From positions 82,584,001 through 82,648,000 of the forward strand of contig CM034546.1 of assembly GCA_020055645.1 (NCBI GenBank): 64,000 nt of DNA. The letters are read 5' to 3'. Positions 1-10,003 of the stretch are shown here, one piece after another. Under the pieces are notes generated by a model, which worked only from the letters and a program-made list of their open reading frames with translations, had not been told where the DNA came from and searched no databases. Position numbers and translations under genes: made by a program. The stretch's first letter is position 1. Each line of letters starts with the position of its first letter. The stretch is from Tomocerus qinae (taxonomy: Eukaryota > Arthropoda > Collembola > Entomobryomorpha > Tomoceridae).

Positions 1-126
1 GTGCCAAAAATAGCCAACAGTGGCTTGTGATCGGTGACCAACAAAAATCGACGACCACACAAATATTGGAAGAACTTTTTCATTCCAAAAACAATAGAAA
101 GACCCTCCCTTTCTATCTGAGAATAA

Positions 127-1212
127 TTACGTTCTGCAGAAGAAAGTTTTAGAAGCATATGCAATAGGCCTTTCACTGCCATCGGCATACTTGTGGAAAA
201 GGACAACACCCAATCCCACCGATGACGCATCACACGATATTCCAATCCGAATTGTCTGTTGAAAATGAGCGAGAACTCCAGCAGACGACACACATTTTTT
301 TATACGGGCAAATGCTGCCTGGTACTGACTAGTCCATTTCCACTCAACACCACTACGAGTGAGATTGACAAGCGGAGAACTAACATCAGAAATATTGGGA
401 ATGAACTTTGCGTAAAAGTTGACAAGTCCCAAAAACGACTTGACTTCGGACAAATCCTTCGGCGGTCTCATAGACATGATTGCATCCACCTTGGAGGGGT
501 CAGGCTGTAGACCATCCGATGAAATTAGGCGACCCAAAAATTTGATACTGGGCTCCATAAACTTACACTTGGAACGAGAGAGTCGAAAATTGCACTCCCG
601 CATTCGCTCAAACACTTTTCGTAAATTAATAAGATGCTCGGCTTGGTTGCGACCAGAGCAAATTACGTCATCAATAAACGAACGACACATATCAATGTCA
701 CTTAACATTTTGTCCATCAGTTCCTGAAAAATAGCAGGTGAGGAGGCTATGCCTTGGGGCAAAACATTATATTGATATAAACCTCGAGGTGTGCTCACTA
801 CGAGGAACTTTCTACAACTTTCATCCATTTCAACTTGGTGAAAGGCATCAGGACCATCCAGTTGCGAAAATGTATCGCCACCGGAGACTGATTCAAAAAT
901 ATCCTCTTCACGTGATAAGGGATATTGAGTAACACACAATTGATTGTTAATAGTGCGTTTAAAATCACCAGTGATACGAACACCACCACTGGGTTTTGGT
1001 ACAACAACCAAAGGAGAAGCCCAATCGGAATGAGCAACTCGACTTATTACACCTAACTGTTCCATGCGTTCCAGTTCCTTGTCCACTTTGTCACGGAGAG
1101 CAAAGGGGACGGGGCGGGCTCTGAAAAACCGTGGAACAGCATCATCCCGAAGCACTAACTTGGCTTTGAAATTTGTAATGGTGCCGACAGGTTTATCAAA
1201 CACATCAAACAC
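127..1212 (-). CDS. gypsy reverse transcriptase, start of RNase H
   Basis: This 361-residue ORF is the Ty3-type reverse transcriptase. Visible motifs include [12 protein letters not shown] (motif 1), the [14 protein letters not shown] region (motif A; D retained), [16 protein letters not shown] (motif B), the catalytic SFIDDVI near 665-680, and [18 protein letters not shown] followed by the thumb and connection ([14 protein letters not shown]). The RNase H domain begins with [13 protein letters not shown] and IAYASKT, then the frame breaks near 147. The continuation, with [14 protein letters not shown] and VTDHKPL, is open in a different frame from about 140 down to position 1. The break fits a 2-bp deletion (or 1-bp insertion). 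The start ATG is arbitrary because this region is normally made as part of a Gag-Pol polyprotein. Confidence 0.93.
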   Translation of the reverse strand: MFDVFDKPVGTITNFKAKLVLRDDAVPRFFRARPVPFALRDKVDKELERMEQLGVISRVAHSDWASPLVVVPKPSGGVRITGDFKRTINNQLCVTQYPLSREEDIFESVSGGDTFSQLDGPDAFHQVEMDESCRKFLVVSTPRGLYQYNVLPQGIASSPAIFQELMDKMLSDIDMCRSFIDDVICSGRNQAEHLINLRKVFERMRECNFRLSRSKCKFMEPSIKFLGRLISSDGLQPDPSKVDAIMSMRPPKDLSEVKSFLGLVNFYAKFIPNISDVSSPLVNLTRSGVEWKWTSQYQAAFARIKKCVSSAGVLAHFQQTIRIGISCDASSVGLGVVLFHKYADGSERPIAYASKTFFCRT

Positions 1213-2426
1213 ATATCATTTAACAATGAATTCAAACTATCGGAACTACACAGCCGATTCACTTGGAACTGGGAGCACTGAGACTTAATGCTATTCCAAT
1301 CCATTTGAAAGGAATTAATTAAGTCTCGCCCAAACAGCGAAGAACCATCTGCAACATGCAAGAAATGTTCGACCGTCTGATTATCGTACTTAATCAGGCA
1401 CTTAAATTTCCCCTGTGCATGGAATTTCTCACTGGTGTAAGTCTGAAAAACTACATTAGACTTACTAAGTTGAGGGGAACCCAAACTTTTCCAAAATTCC
1501 GACGAAACAAAACTTGTACCTGAAGCGGTATCCAATTCCATATCATGATGTGTGTCGTTGACTAATAATGGAATTAAAATGGTACGGTTACTTGGAGAAA
1601 TTTTTTTAACTGTGTGCACGTTACTGTTATTGTTACTGTTATTACCACTGTTTTTATTTTGTGTATTGGTAGCAGTACCAGATCTACAAAACTTTGAAAA
1701 GTGCCCCTTTTTAGAACACTTGAAACATGTAACGTCCCCGTGGGGACAGTCTGCCTTCTTGTGGGCTTTGCCACAGTTGGGACAACTCACTTTCCCAGTA
1801 GCTTTCGCCGGGGCTTTCTTCCCGGTGAAAGAATTTTTCGCACGACCAACTTGGTGCGTAGCACTGGAAGGAGACTCAGGTTGGGAACTTCCCGACAAAC
1901 GAATTAGTTGAGTACTGGCTTCAGCAGACTCCTGGCTAATTGCAATTGAAACAGCTTTGGAGAGAGAGAGACTGTCATCCTCCAAAAAAAGCCGTTTCTG
2001 TGCAGCCTCAGACAAAAGGCCAAAAACAAACTGGTCACGCAAAGAAATATCCAAACCGGCGAACTTGCAAGTTATTGCTAACTTACGTAACTCAGAGAGA
2101 AACAGAGTAACTGATTCACCAGGCCGTTGTTTACGACTAAAAAACTTAAATCGCTCAGCAATGGCTTTGGGAGCCGGTTTAAAGTGATCCTTTAAAGTAG
2201 CACACAAGGACTTTAAAGTTAAAGATTCCGGTTTATCAGGTGACACTAACGAACATAGTACTTTGTAGGTAGAGATGCCAATGGAAGACAACAAAATTGA
2301 CCTTCCCTTAATCTCTCCGTCTTTAGTGGAAATATCCACGTCGTTGGCTTGCAGGTAATTCTGCAGAATGCCAAGATAAGAGTCGTCACACGACTCATTG
2401 AAAGGGGAAAACTTGCCAACAGGCAT
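1155..2426 (-). CDS. gypsy Gag with aspartic protease domain
   Basis: The 423-residue ORF starts at the ATG at 2426, close behind the LTR and primer-binding site. The N-terminal 150 residues are the retrotransposon gag fold, with a stretch including DHFKP and RPGESV...LSELRKL. A first knuckle CX2CX3HX4C lies near residue 217 and a canonical CX2CX4HX4C knuckle near residue 233, which bind template RNA. An Asn-rich linker leads into an aspartic protease whose active site reads LDTASGTSF (near residue 300) and whose later strand holds LFGRDLI. The protease matures the polyprotein. The ORF ends after the protease, overlapping the RT ORF by 58 bp in another frame. Active-site DTAS instead of DTGS is a common variant. 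Family assignment is firm; activity is unlikely. Confidence 0.92.
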   Translation of the reverse strand: MPVGKFSPFNESCDDSYLGILQNYLQANDVDISTKDGEIKGRSILLSSIGISTYKVLCSLVSPDKPESLTLKSLCATLKDHFKPAPKAIAERFKFFSRKQRPGESVTLFLSELRKLAITCKFAGLDISLRDQFVFGLLSEAAQKRLFLEDDSLSLSKAVSIAISQESAEASTQLIRLSGSSQPESPSSATHQVGRAKNSFTGKKAPAKATGKVSCPNCGKAHKKADCPHGDVTCFKCSKKGHFSKFCRSGTATNTQNKNSGNNSNNNSNVHTVKKISPSNRTILIPLLVNDTHHDMELDTASGTSFVSSEFWKSLGSPQLSKSNVVFQTYTSEKFHAQGKFKCLIKYDNQTVEHFLHVADGSSLFGRDLINSFQMDWNSIKSQCSQFQVNRLCSSDSLNSLLNDMCLMCLINLSAPLQISKPS

Positions 2427-2480
2427 ATTAGAAATTACTCCGTGACACGGGTAACACGCAAAAACAGGCTTAAACGGAAA

Positions 2481-2493
2481 GCAGGCTGCGCCA
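2481..2493 (-). promoter_or_regulatory. Primer-binding site of gypsy element
   Basis: The minus strand reads TGGCGCAGCCTGC, two bases inside the LTR end. The first 8 bases match the complement of a CCA-tailed tRNA 3' end of the serine type seen in other arthropod gypsy elements. The rest matches less well, so the exact primer tRNA is inference. Confidence 0.6.
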
Positions 2494-2495
2494 AA

Positions 2496-2752
2496 TGTTG
2501 TATTATGATTAGCAATTGTGACACAAATTGCTGCGATAATAAACTACGACTTTATTAAGAGACATTCAGAAACAAAGTACAGACAAAAAGATACATACAT
2601 ACATATTACATACATAAGATGAGAAGAGACGAATGCACTGAAAACGCCCCTAAGTCACCAAGGTTAAGATCAGATCAGCGTACGTGCAGATCTGAGCTTG
2701 CAGTAATTACTTCACACTGCACTACTGTACACTACATATATTTATATGAACA
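2496..2752 (-). repeat. 5' LTR of the minus-strand gypsy element
   Basis: The 257-bp segment begins TGTTCATATAA on the minus strand and ends ATACAACA, so it has the TG...CA and TGTT/AACA ends of an LTR. A TATA-like stretch lies at its 5' end and an AATAAA signal about 50 bp before its 3' end. Right after the end, the minus strand reads TTTGGCGCAGCCTGC, where TGGCGCAG is complementary to the 3' end of serine-type tRNAs. The partner LTR is outside the window, so the boundaries rest on these end features alone. Confidence 0.8.
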
Positions 2753-2789
2753 GAGATATAAATATACTACAGATATGGTTTTAGTTTAT

Positions 2790-3180
2790 TTTAGTTTGTG
2801 TTTGACTATTGACTTTCACAGTGCAGATATTACATGTCCATCCATTTATTTTACATTTCATAGGGATATTTTGCTTTTTGAGGCAACTTTTGTGACATCT
2901 TGTTTTACATTCTATGCAAGTGTAAACTATATATCTTTTGTTGTTTATGGAGCACAGGGAGCAGTCTAAGGATTTTCCAATTAGACAATCATTGCATATC
3001 CAGTTGCTATTTTTCATTGAATATTTTATAGTTGATATTTAGGCACGTTCTGTGAAATATTTTGTTGCACTCGGTACAGTTTATTGTAAGTTGGTTTTTG
3101 CGAGTTTTGTTTCCATCAGGGCATAAAGAGCAGGTAGGCCCGGGATTTATTATATTCAATCCTGATTGTTGCATTATAAT
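2790..3180 (-). pseudogene. Tandem PHD/treble-clef zinc-finger fragment, frameshifted
   Basis: The minus strand encodes two Cys/His clusters in a row. The upstream one (3180-3015) has CSLCPDG..., CTECNKIFHRTC, the second (3017-2790) has WICNDC, CSLCSINN, CIECKTRCHKSC and WTCNIC. The spacing CX2C...CX2C...HX2C...WXCX2C is that of PHD-like fingers. The two halves are in different frames around 3015-3030, where a TAG follows an A-rich run, so the copy carries an indel. Such PHD modules occur at the N-terminus of some CR1-type LINE proteins and in chromatin proteins; I cannot tell which. The gypsy LTR abuts its 3' side and may have landed in it. Confidence 0.5.
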
Positions 3181-4020
3181 TAGTAAGAGTTTCCTAGGTC
3201 TGGGTATTTTTTTTTAAATTAGTAGTATAATTCCGATTGTGCATAATACTAGCTGTGTCATCCTATTTAGATTTTTAGTTATTTGAAGAAATAGCCTATG
3301 CGAAGGAAGAATGTATGGATGGTTTTTAAGTACGTACTTTATTATTAGTAGACATTCCAGAGTAGCTGCCGAAGTGAACGGACACGACATTGTCGTGGTC
3401 CTCATATTTTTAAATTTTTCGGCTTATTTTTGGGCCAATTTTTGCCCAAAAAGTAGTGCTGTGCATAGAGTGAAGAGGCCTGTACACCCGGGACAGAATT
3501 TAGTGCACGAAAGTGGGACAGAATGTCCGAATTCGGTGTTTTTTTGCGTGAAGCAGCCCACTGAAATACCATTTTTCTGTGCTGTGAGTGGAATTCCTTA
3601 TCGCGGAGGACGGCCATGGATGCTAATTGGGTCTGGCAGCGGCGTGAACAGTGGCGGTATGCAGATTAGAAGATAAGACGGCCTTCGAAGACCTGTGCTG
3701 CCTACTACAACCGACCAGATTAGTAGTGCTTTTCTTACTAGTCATTCTCATGTTGGCCCTGCGACTGTCTTCTCCGCTATCAGTGTACCAGCTATTCAGC
3801 AGGATAACAAGCAGTGTAGCATCAATAACACCGTCAAGGTGTAAGGGCCGATCACTCTGTGCACAGTCTACTCATCAAATTATTGGCTAATTTACATTCT
3901 GTCTCCATAAAGCTACTCTGGAACCCGCTTATGCGTGAGTATAGGCGTAACTTCTGTATTAAGGTTATTTACATATACCTATCTATGCATATTACTTGAT
4001 CTTATGTATTTCTGGTACTA
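3181..4020. other. Unassigned stretch
   Basis: No recognised gene. Short open frames exist on both strands (for example 3311-3676 on +), but none shows a known motif and the frames overlap on opposite strands. The stretch may be the body of the LINE whose tail ends at 4320, too decayed to read. Confidence 0.4.
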
Positions 4021-4320
4021 TCTGAGCTTTAGGTTTTCTCTTGTGTATTGGTGGTATAATTAAAGATTTCCCTAGGACGGTTCTTCCCTGTCCCATGTCT
4101 ATGACTATTAGCGGTGCAGGTTTCTGTCATTATGTGAGGCTATACCTATATTTGGCTGTTGGTTAGTTATAATACAGTGAATACTTGGATTATTGTAATG
4201 TGTTTGTAATAATTGGCATTTTATTCTGAATATTTGTAACATGTATTATTTTATTTTGTGTGATGGGCGACAGCCCGCTGGAAGCGCAAATAAAACCCTA
4301 CTACTACTACTACTACTACT
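4020..4320 (+). mobile_element. LINE 3' end with (CTA)n tail
   Basis: A T-rich 3'UTR-like segment ends in ...GGAAGCGCAAATAAAACC followed by CTA repeats (about 4299-4320). A polyadenylation-like AATAAA next to a short tandem tail is the usual 3' end of CR1/Jockey-type non-LTR retrotransposons. The 5' limit is unclear and no reverse transcriptase frame is visible upstream on this strand. Confidence 0.55.
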
Positions 4321-4639
4321 TTATTATTAGTATGCTGATAAGAAGTGTCTCCTGGGCCTGGGGGTGTGTAGATTTCTGTATGTGCTCCTTTCTTAGTGCA
4401 TTTCCATAATGAGATAGTACTAATCTCTATTTGACGTCATTGTGTCTGGTTCTGTGTGATATGTGTAGATCCAAAATTAGATTTTCAGTTAGATTTTCAG
4501 TTAACACTGCAAAAACTTCAGTTTTTCTTAGAACCACTATTTCAACACAGATACTGATAGCAGAATTGGGTTCACTGCTTAAAAGTACACATTGTCCATG
4601 TTTTCCGTCACTTGAGAACACTACTTTTGCTTGAAAAAA

Positions 4640-5260
4640 TACAAAAATGCAGGAGCACAGCACAGCACGACTTCCAGGCCCAATCATCGCAACCTTGGTG
4701 TTATCGAAGACAGTTAAAAAGGAAGCCTTAGACCATTTTAAAAAGGCACAGATAAGACAAAAAGGCAATTATGATAGCTCTAGAAAACATATAACATAAA
4801 GTGAGAGATTTAGTTATGTTATACACCCCAGCCGTAGAGTTGGTTTATCAAAAAAATTAGCGTTACACTGGCAAGGACCATTTCGGGTAGCAACCGTTTT
4901 AAGTATCCTAAACTATATAATAGAACCGGTTAATCCTGATATAATTGTGAAGGAAATAAAACAGTACACATCAGTAGGTTAAAACCTTATTATGACGAGG
5001 TTCCACCTTGTGAGGTAAACATTGAACCGCTTGAACCTAACATAAGCGATTGGGACAATTGTTCTATGGGTTCTTTTGAACATTTATCAGAGTACGAAAT
5101 ATATCAGGAAGATTTTAAATACGGTGAGGTTGGTCGTAACCATCCTAAGGAATCGCTTCCAGATGTCATTGACGAAGATTTTATGGAAGGTAAAGCTCAG
5201 CCCGTTGCAACGCGCTCAGGTCGTATTTCAAAGCCACAGCAACGTTTGGGTATTGATTAA
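4640..5260 (+). pseudogene. gypsy integrase C-terminus, broken
   Basis: The + strand encodes the end of a Ty3/gypsy Pol protein. The segment KKEALDHFKKAQIRQ, then RRVGLSKKLALHWQGPFRVATVL, is the conserved linker and SH3-like/GPF-like C-terminal domain of integrase, and a later frame reads LKPYYDEVPPCEVN, the usual post-domain segment. It finishes with an acidic tail up to the TAA at 5258-5260. There is a stop near 4797 and a frameshift between about 4960 and 4985. It lies on the opposite strand from the element at 1-2752 and is a different copy; upstream Pol domains are absent. Confidence 0.8.
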
Positions 5261-5450
5261 TTTGAGTATCGCATGGGTATTAATTGAAAATTTATTGTTT
5301 GCAGCATTTTCGGTCACTTTGAAGTATCCTGAACTAAGGTAACGTAAATTACAATCTTTATTGGGCCTCCTACGGGTTGCAACGCCTTTCTTTCTATCTT
5401 TTCTGCCGCTATGGCTACCTACCACTAACATCAAAAACATTGAACATGTA

Positions 5451-5920
5451 ATGTATTTCATATTATTAACTACAACCATAAACGTCGCTCTTTCCGAGGA
5501 TGAGGTTACTCCGTATCGGGTAAGAGTGGTCAGCGGCACCCACTTACGAAAAATTGACGGAGTACTTACCTACACATCATCTGCTTTACTTAAAGTACCA
5601 ATATTAAATAGTTCATGTAACGAAAATACGTGGAAATGTGAAATTCAGAAAATTTCCAACCAATATTTAACTATTATTAACAATCAATTGCAGATGTTAA
5701 AAGGTTCTATGATAATGAAAATTCCAGAACTTAACTAAGAGATTTCTTGACTATTTACAACGCAATCACAGATGAAAGAACTTCTTTTACAATTGAGGTA
5801 AGCCATCATTATTTCTCAACAAGTTAATGGAACTGGGAAAAAGCTAGAAGAAACCATCCATGTGGTTCAATCTGTCATAACAGCATTTCAAAAAGGAGTA
5901 CCACAATTGGCCAACTCGGG
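5451..5920 (+). pseudogene. Possible envelope-like third ORF of the gypsy remnant
   Basis: Right behind the Pol end, an ORF (in frame through 5738) has a hydrophobic signal-peptide-like start (MYFILLTTTINVALS), then a polar domain with VVSGTHLRKIDGVL and two cysteines in SSCNENTWKC. After a stop and frame changes, weak coding-like sequence continues to about 5920, where the LINE tail begins. An env gene follows pol in errantivirus-type gypsy elements, and the layout fits; sequence similarity is not something I can demonstrate. It is broken by frameshifts and cut by the LINE insertion. Confidence 0.35.
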
Positions 5921-5923
5921 AAT

Positions 5924-6627
5924 ATAGAATAGAATAGAAAGAATAGTGGTTTTATTTTTATATTCTCTGCGGGCCAAGCCCATAGAATATGACAATATTT
6001 CATTACATAATTATTAATGTTAATTATTAACTAATGTATTATAGAATATGATTCTATTAAGTGCTAATTTTATGATATTTTTAATACTATTGACATTATT
6101 TGAATCTAAAAGTTTGAACATCGCAATTTCATCAATATCGGTTAATACTTTAAAACTATTTCTACTATGTATACTACATTCACATAACAAGTGGAATAGG
6201 CTATTTGGTTTTTTCAGATTACAAAACGAGCAGTTAACATTACGGTTGAACTCAAAAATATTCTGCTTATAGTACAAACAGTCTTCATTCAGTCTTAATT
6301 GACACAGTAGTCTATTATCCCATATAGGCAACTTATTTTTAATGGAGAGTGATTTAGAGTTGAATTTGACAACGTAGTTAACGTAGTAGCTACTATAGTA
6401 ACGTTACTATAGTAGTTATACTCAGGGTAATTTTTGACTTCTGCAATGTCTTCTTGTCTACACATGTCTCTTACTCGTTTACAAAATGCTACATAATTTT
6501 TCGCTATGTTTATTGCATTTAGTTTATACCATAGAAAGGAGAAACCAGCATTATCAAGTATGGATTTTAATTGAGCGGCCCAATTATAACTTTGGTTAGT
6601 AGTGACATCTGTTTTTAAGAAGGAACA
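5924..6627 (-). mobile_element. LINE-1 in this window, 3' segment (RT C-terminus and tail)
   Basis: This is the 3' part of a minus-strand non-LTR retrotransposon whose 5' part lies at 9044-12036, the two being separated by a Helitron. The protein shows YNWAAQLKSIL near 6570, the same block (YNWAAQARYLL) as in the LINE at 51.7-55.9 kb, and ends with the Cys/His cluster CSFCNLKKPNSLFHLLCEC around 6170-6240. The 3' end is AATAAA then (TTCTA)n at 5924-5950. It contains stop codons, so it is a dead copy. Confidence 0.85.
6020..6331 (-). pseudogene. LINE reverse transcriptase C-terminal domain
   Basis: The 103-residue open frame covers the post-RT region. It has WDNRLLCQLRLNEDCLYY, a CX2C...HX4C-like cluster and a hydrophobic tail. 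In LINEs of the Jockey/CR1 type this C-terminal Cys/His motif is thought to bind RNA or the target. The frame upstream (to 6627) continues the same protein with a frameshift near 6400, where a short repeat of AGTAACGTTACTATAG-like sequence disrupts it. Confidence 0.75.
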
Positions 6628-7504
6628 TTACTTTACTACATTCTTATGGCATTGCACACGGCACTATCCTGTTCATTGTAAAAAGGAATACACACAAACA
6701 ATACGATATAGCAGAGTGAGTCGGTGACTGTATCTGCTGATGCTGCGACCATTAGCCGCCCTTTAATATTGTAGTAGTTGTAGAGACTCTATTGTAGAGA
6801 GTCGTAGAGTAAGTATGCTATAGCGGGTTAAGGGGATATTTGAATGTTGGTCAGCCAATCCGCGAGAGTATAAGGAACGCACATTCTCTGGGAGAATGGT
6901 TAGACTGGAGAACAGAGCGGAAAACGAGGCATTGTGTTTCTGGGCTTGAGTCGCGCGTGTTGGCTGATGGGCTAAAATAAAGTGGGATTGGATCTGGAGT
7001 TCGGATTGACTTTCCTTGTGGCATCCAGCATTACGGGCATTTCGGGGAAGCATACCAGGACGGGTATTGCAGGACTATCGGGCATTTCAGGACTAATCGG
7101 CATCCCTGGTTCGGTCGACTCTGACAACGTGCAGGCTTACCGTCTGAGGCGCATCCACCGGAACCATAGCACAATATAGTCCTCTCTTTACCATAACCCT
7201 CACTTTGCTATTAGCCGCCGCTCACTCTTCTTCCGTCAATTCAAACGCAAACTAACAGCTGTTGTGGCAGATCCAAGCTCGACCCGACTCCCACAAACAC
7301 GACAGCCGACTACACGGAACATCACACCCAATGGCTCAAGACCCAACACCCATCAATGCGACAGCCAACCACATGTGGTCCGACACCTACAAACATGAAA
7401 GCCGACCTCATAGGACCCGACACCCACAAACCTGACCCCCGACAGCATAGGGTCTGACATACACCATTGAAACAGTCGACTACATGGGACCTGATGATAG
7501 AATA

Positions 7505-7712
7505 CCCGACACCCACTAACGCAAGACCCGACACCCACTAACGCAAGACCCGACACCCACTAACGCAAGACCCGACACCCACTAACGCAAGACCCGACAC
7601 CCACTAGCACAAGACCCGACACCCACTAACACCAGACCCGACACCCCCTAGCCCAACCCCGACACCCACTAGCGCAAGACCCGCCATCCACTAACGCAAC
7701 ACCCGACACCTG
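7505..7712. repeat. 22-bp tandem array
   Basis: About nine copies of a unit CCCGACACCCACTAACGCAAGA with increasing divergence to the right. A more degenerate form extends leftward from about 7320. The reverse-strand open frames here are by-products of the repeat. Confidence 0.88.
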
Positions 7713-7909
7713 ACCGCATAATTTCTATTAGACATAACGGCGCGTAGCGGAAATCGGCTGTAATTTTTTAAACTATACCTTACTCCATTGCATATAACCA
7801 ATTTAATTTCATTTCAATGAACATATTTATCTTAACAAACTCAAGTATCAAACTATGTCTACCAATGGGGTATAATATAAAATTATTTATTTCATTTACA
7901 GCATTTAGA

Positions 7910-8425
7910 TTTTTGAAACGGTAATTTAAAAGCACGTAGAATTTTGAAAGGGGTAATTTTTAAGCACGTAGAGCTTTGAAATGTAACATCTCGGCATGGA
8001 AATTTTTGATGGGGAAGAAAAAGGCAAGTCAATGATTGCTATGTAAGTGGATGGCAGGATGAATTTTGAAGGGTAATTTTAACACGTGTAGGACTTTGAC
8101 AAAGTAATTTTACAGCATATAAAACTTTGGCGGGTAACACGGCAGCTAAAATTTTCACGTGTAATTTTAAAGCACGGAGAATTTTTGCGGGTAACAACAC
8201 GGCAGGTGGATGTTTGTTGGGCAAGTGGATTCCAGGTAGATGTTTGATGAGCAAGTAGACGACAGGTGGATGTTTGATGGTCGAGTGGACGGCAGGTAGA
8301 TGTTTGATGGTCAAGTTGACGGCAGGTAGATGTTTGATGGGCAAGTGGAAGACATGTGGATTTTTGATGGTCAAGTGGACGGCAAGTAGATGTTTGATGG
8401 GCAAGTGGAAGGCAGGTTAAATTTT
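7910..8425. repeat. Degenerate minisatellite, unit about 30-36 bp
   Basis: Two related sections: one with recurring GCACGTAGAATTTTGAA-type units (7910-8190), and one with TGTTTGATGGGCAAGTGGA-type units spaced about 30 bp (8200-8425). Long minus-strand frames through the second section are repeat artefacts. Confidence 0.75.
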
Positions 8426-8519
8426 GACAGGCAATTTCATGGGGGTAACTTCGTGGTGGGTGACGGGTAACGTCGTGTTCCCTTGAAAATAATACTTCTT
8501 ACACCAATCTATGTTATAC

Positions 8520-8932
8520 TCCACATTCTACTCCACACTTACTCCATATTCTATTCCACACTTACTCCATATTCTATTCCACACTTACTCCATATTCTAT
8601 TCCACACTTACTCCATATTCTACTCCACGCTTACTCCATACTATTCCACACTTACTCCATACTATTCCACACTTACTCCATACTATTCCACACTTGGTCC
8701 ATACTATTCCACACTTACTCCATATTCTACTCCACGCTTACTCCATGTTCTTCTCCATACTTACTCCATATTCTACTCCATACTTACTCCATATTCTACT
8801 CCATACTTATTCCATATTCTACTCCACACTTACTACATATACTTCTCCATACTTATTCTATATTCTACTCCACACTTACTACATATACTTCTCCATACTT
8901 ACTACATATTCTACTCCACACATCACTCCACT
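8520..8932. repeat. 23-bp minisatellite
   Basis: Repeats of CCACACTTACTCCATATTCTATT and shortened variants, pyrimidine-rich on the + strand. Because 23 is not a multiple of three, several frames stay open and give spurious Tyr/Leu/His-rich peptides. Confidence 0.9.
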
Positions 8933-9070
8933 CCATATTGATCAACATAACTTTTACAAATTTTACACTTGAAAATTTAGAAATTTTTAATGAATGCAAC
9001 CGTTCTGGTACTACCCCGTCCGTAGGACGGGTAACTTTGCTAGTAATGTATTAAAACATATACTAGGATA

Positions 9071-10003
9071 TCAATCGTTTTCCATATTTTTAAGCTTAAA
9101 TGCAAAAGACAACATTTGTTTAGCTAATAATAATTTGATTTTAAATCGTGAGCTTTCTAACCTTATTACAGCCTGAGGAACAGTTAGTTTAGACCCCATT
9201 ATTTTGCGCAAAAATTTAGTTTGGCAAAGTTCTAAAGGTATACGTATACGTAAACGTATACTGGTTGAAGACCTCGATAGGCTTACCACCGTAGGTAAAG
9301 TTCAGGATTTTTCCCTTCTCCCTCCTCTTAGAAAAACCATGATTTTGGATTTATCTAAATTAACGTTGAGCTTAAGGCTTTCGAAGTATACTTTCAGGCT
9401 TCGGATTTTTAATTGTAGTCAGCGTTTACTGCTTGAGAGAGCCACGGTATCATCAGCATAAAGAATGTGTACTATAACCCTTTCACTTATCGGAATTCCA
9501 CTCCAACCTTTCTCTTGTAGGACTTTTTCAATATCGTTAATATAAAGACTAAAAAGAAGGAGCGACAGTGTCTCCCCCTGGGGAAGGCCGTCCGCAATGC
9601 TTATTGGCTCAGTGTAGCCCTACTTTAGTCTGATTTTAGTGTTAGAACAGGTATAGATAGATTGGAGGATCCGTATGAGTTTTACTGAGACACCTATGTC
9701 AAATAAACGATTCCAGAGAATACTGTGGTTAATTGAGCGAAATAAGCGTTAGAAATCAATAAAGATGGCGTATACTTTTCCAGAGAGTCTTGTTCCTATT
9801 TGAATACAGCTATTCAAAGTGAAGATGTGGTCTTCGCAACCTCTACCTTTCCGAAATCCAGCCTGCGCCTCCGGAAGAATATTATTCTTATTTGCCCAAT
9901 CTGCCAGACTGGTATTTGAGTGAAGAGTTTTAATAAGGTATTTAGCAAAGCTATTGGACGAAAGTTGGCTGATGAAATCCGCTGCTCCCTTTTTGTATAA
10001 CAT
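9071..10003 (-). pseudogene. LINE reverse transcriptase core, degenerate
   Basis: The palm and fingers of a non-LTR RT are readable across several frames. The segment 10003-9749 holds KGRGCEDHIFTLNSCIQI and ends in AIFIDF (motif A). A stop follows, then motif B (LPQGETLS) and motif C, intact YADD, at 9449-9460. The thumb runs to 9071 and its frame rejoins the C-terminal domain at 6627 if the Helitron is removed. Compared with the copy at 52-55 kb, the catalytic YADD is preserved here, although the frame is broken. Confidence 0.8.

Larger units (their letters stand above)
1..2752 (-). mobile_element. Ty3/gypsy LTR retrotransposon, truncated by window edge
   Basis: A minus-strand LTR retrotransposon. 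Reading leftward from 2752 it shows one complete LTR (2496-2752), a tRNA-primer-binding-like site just inside it, a gag-protease ORF, and a pol ORF with reverse transcriptase and the start of RNase H. Integrase and the other LTR lie outside the window. The domain order protease-RT-RNase H and the K-rich gag with zinc knuckles fit Metaviridae. The copy is probably inactive: gag-protease and RT are in different frames (overlap at 1155-1212), and a second frameshift near 147 puts the RNase H region in another frame. The first shift could be programmed; the second looks like decay. Confidence 0.93.
6628..9043 (+). mobile_element. Helitron A, non-autonomous, with three tandem arrays
   Basis: The 3' end is diagnostic: stem CCCGTCC (9015-9021), loop GTA, stem GGACGGG (9025-9031), eight bases, then CTAG (9040-9043) followed by T. 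The 5' limit comes from the disrupted LINE: removing 6628-9043 joins A to T and restores its reading frame. Insertion between A and T is the Helitron rule. The 5' end reads TTACTTTAC rather than the usual TC, so it may be a variant or slightly trimmed. There is no Rep/helicase ORF. The interior carries three unrelated tandem arrays (22 bp, about 30 bp and 23 bp). Confidence 0.82.

Noticed and set aside
8483-8972. Two 150-residue plus-strand ORFs rich in Tyr, Leu and His
   Set aside because: They are translations of the 23-bp minisatellite in two frames and have no composition or context of a gene.
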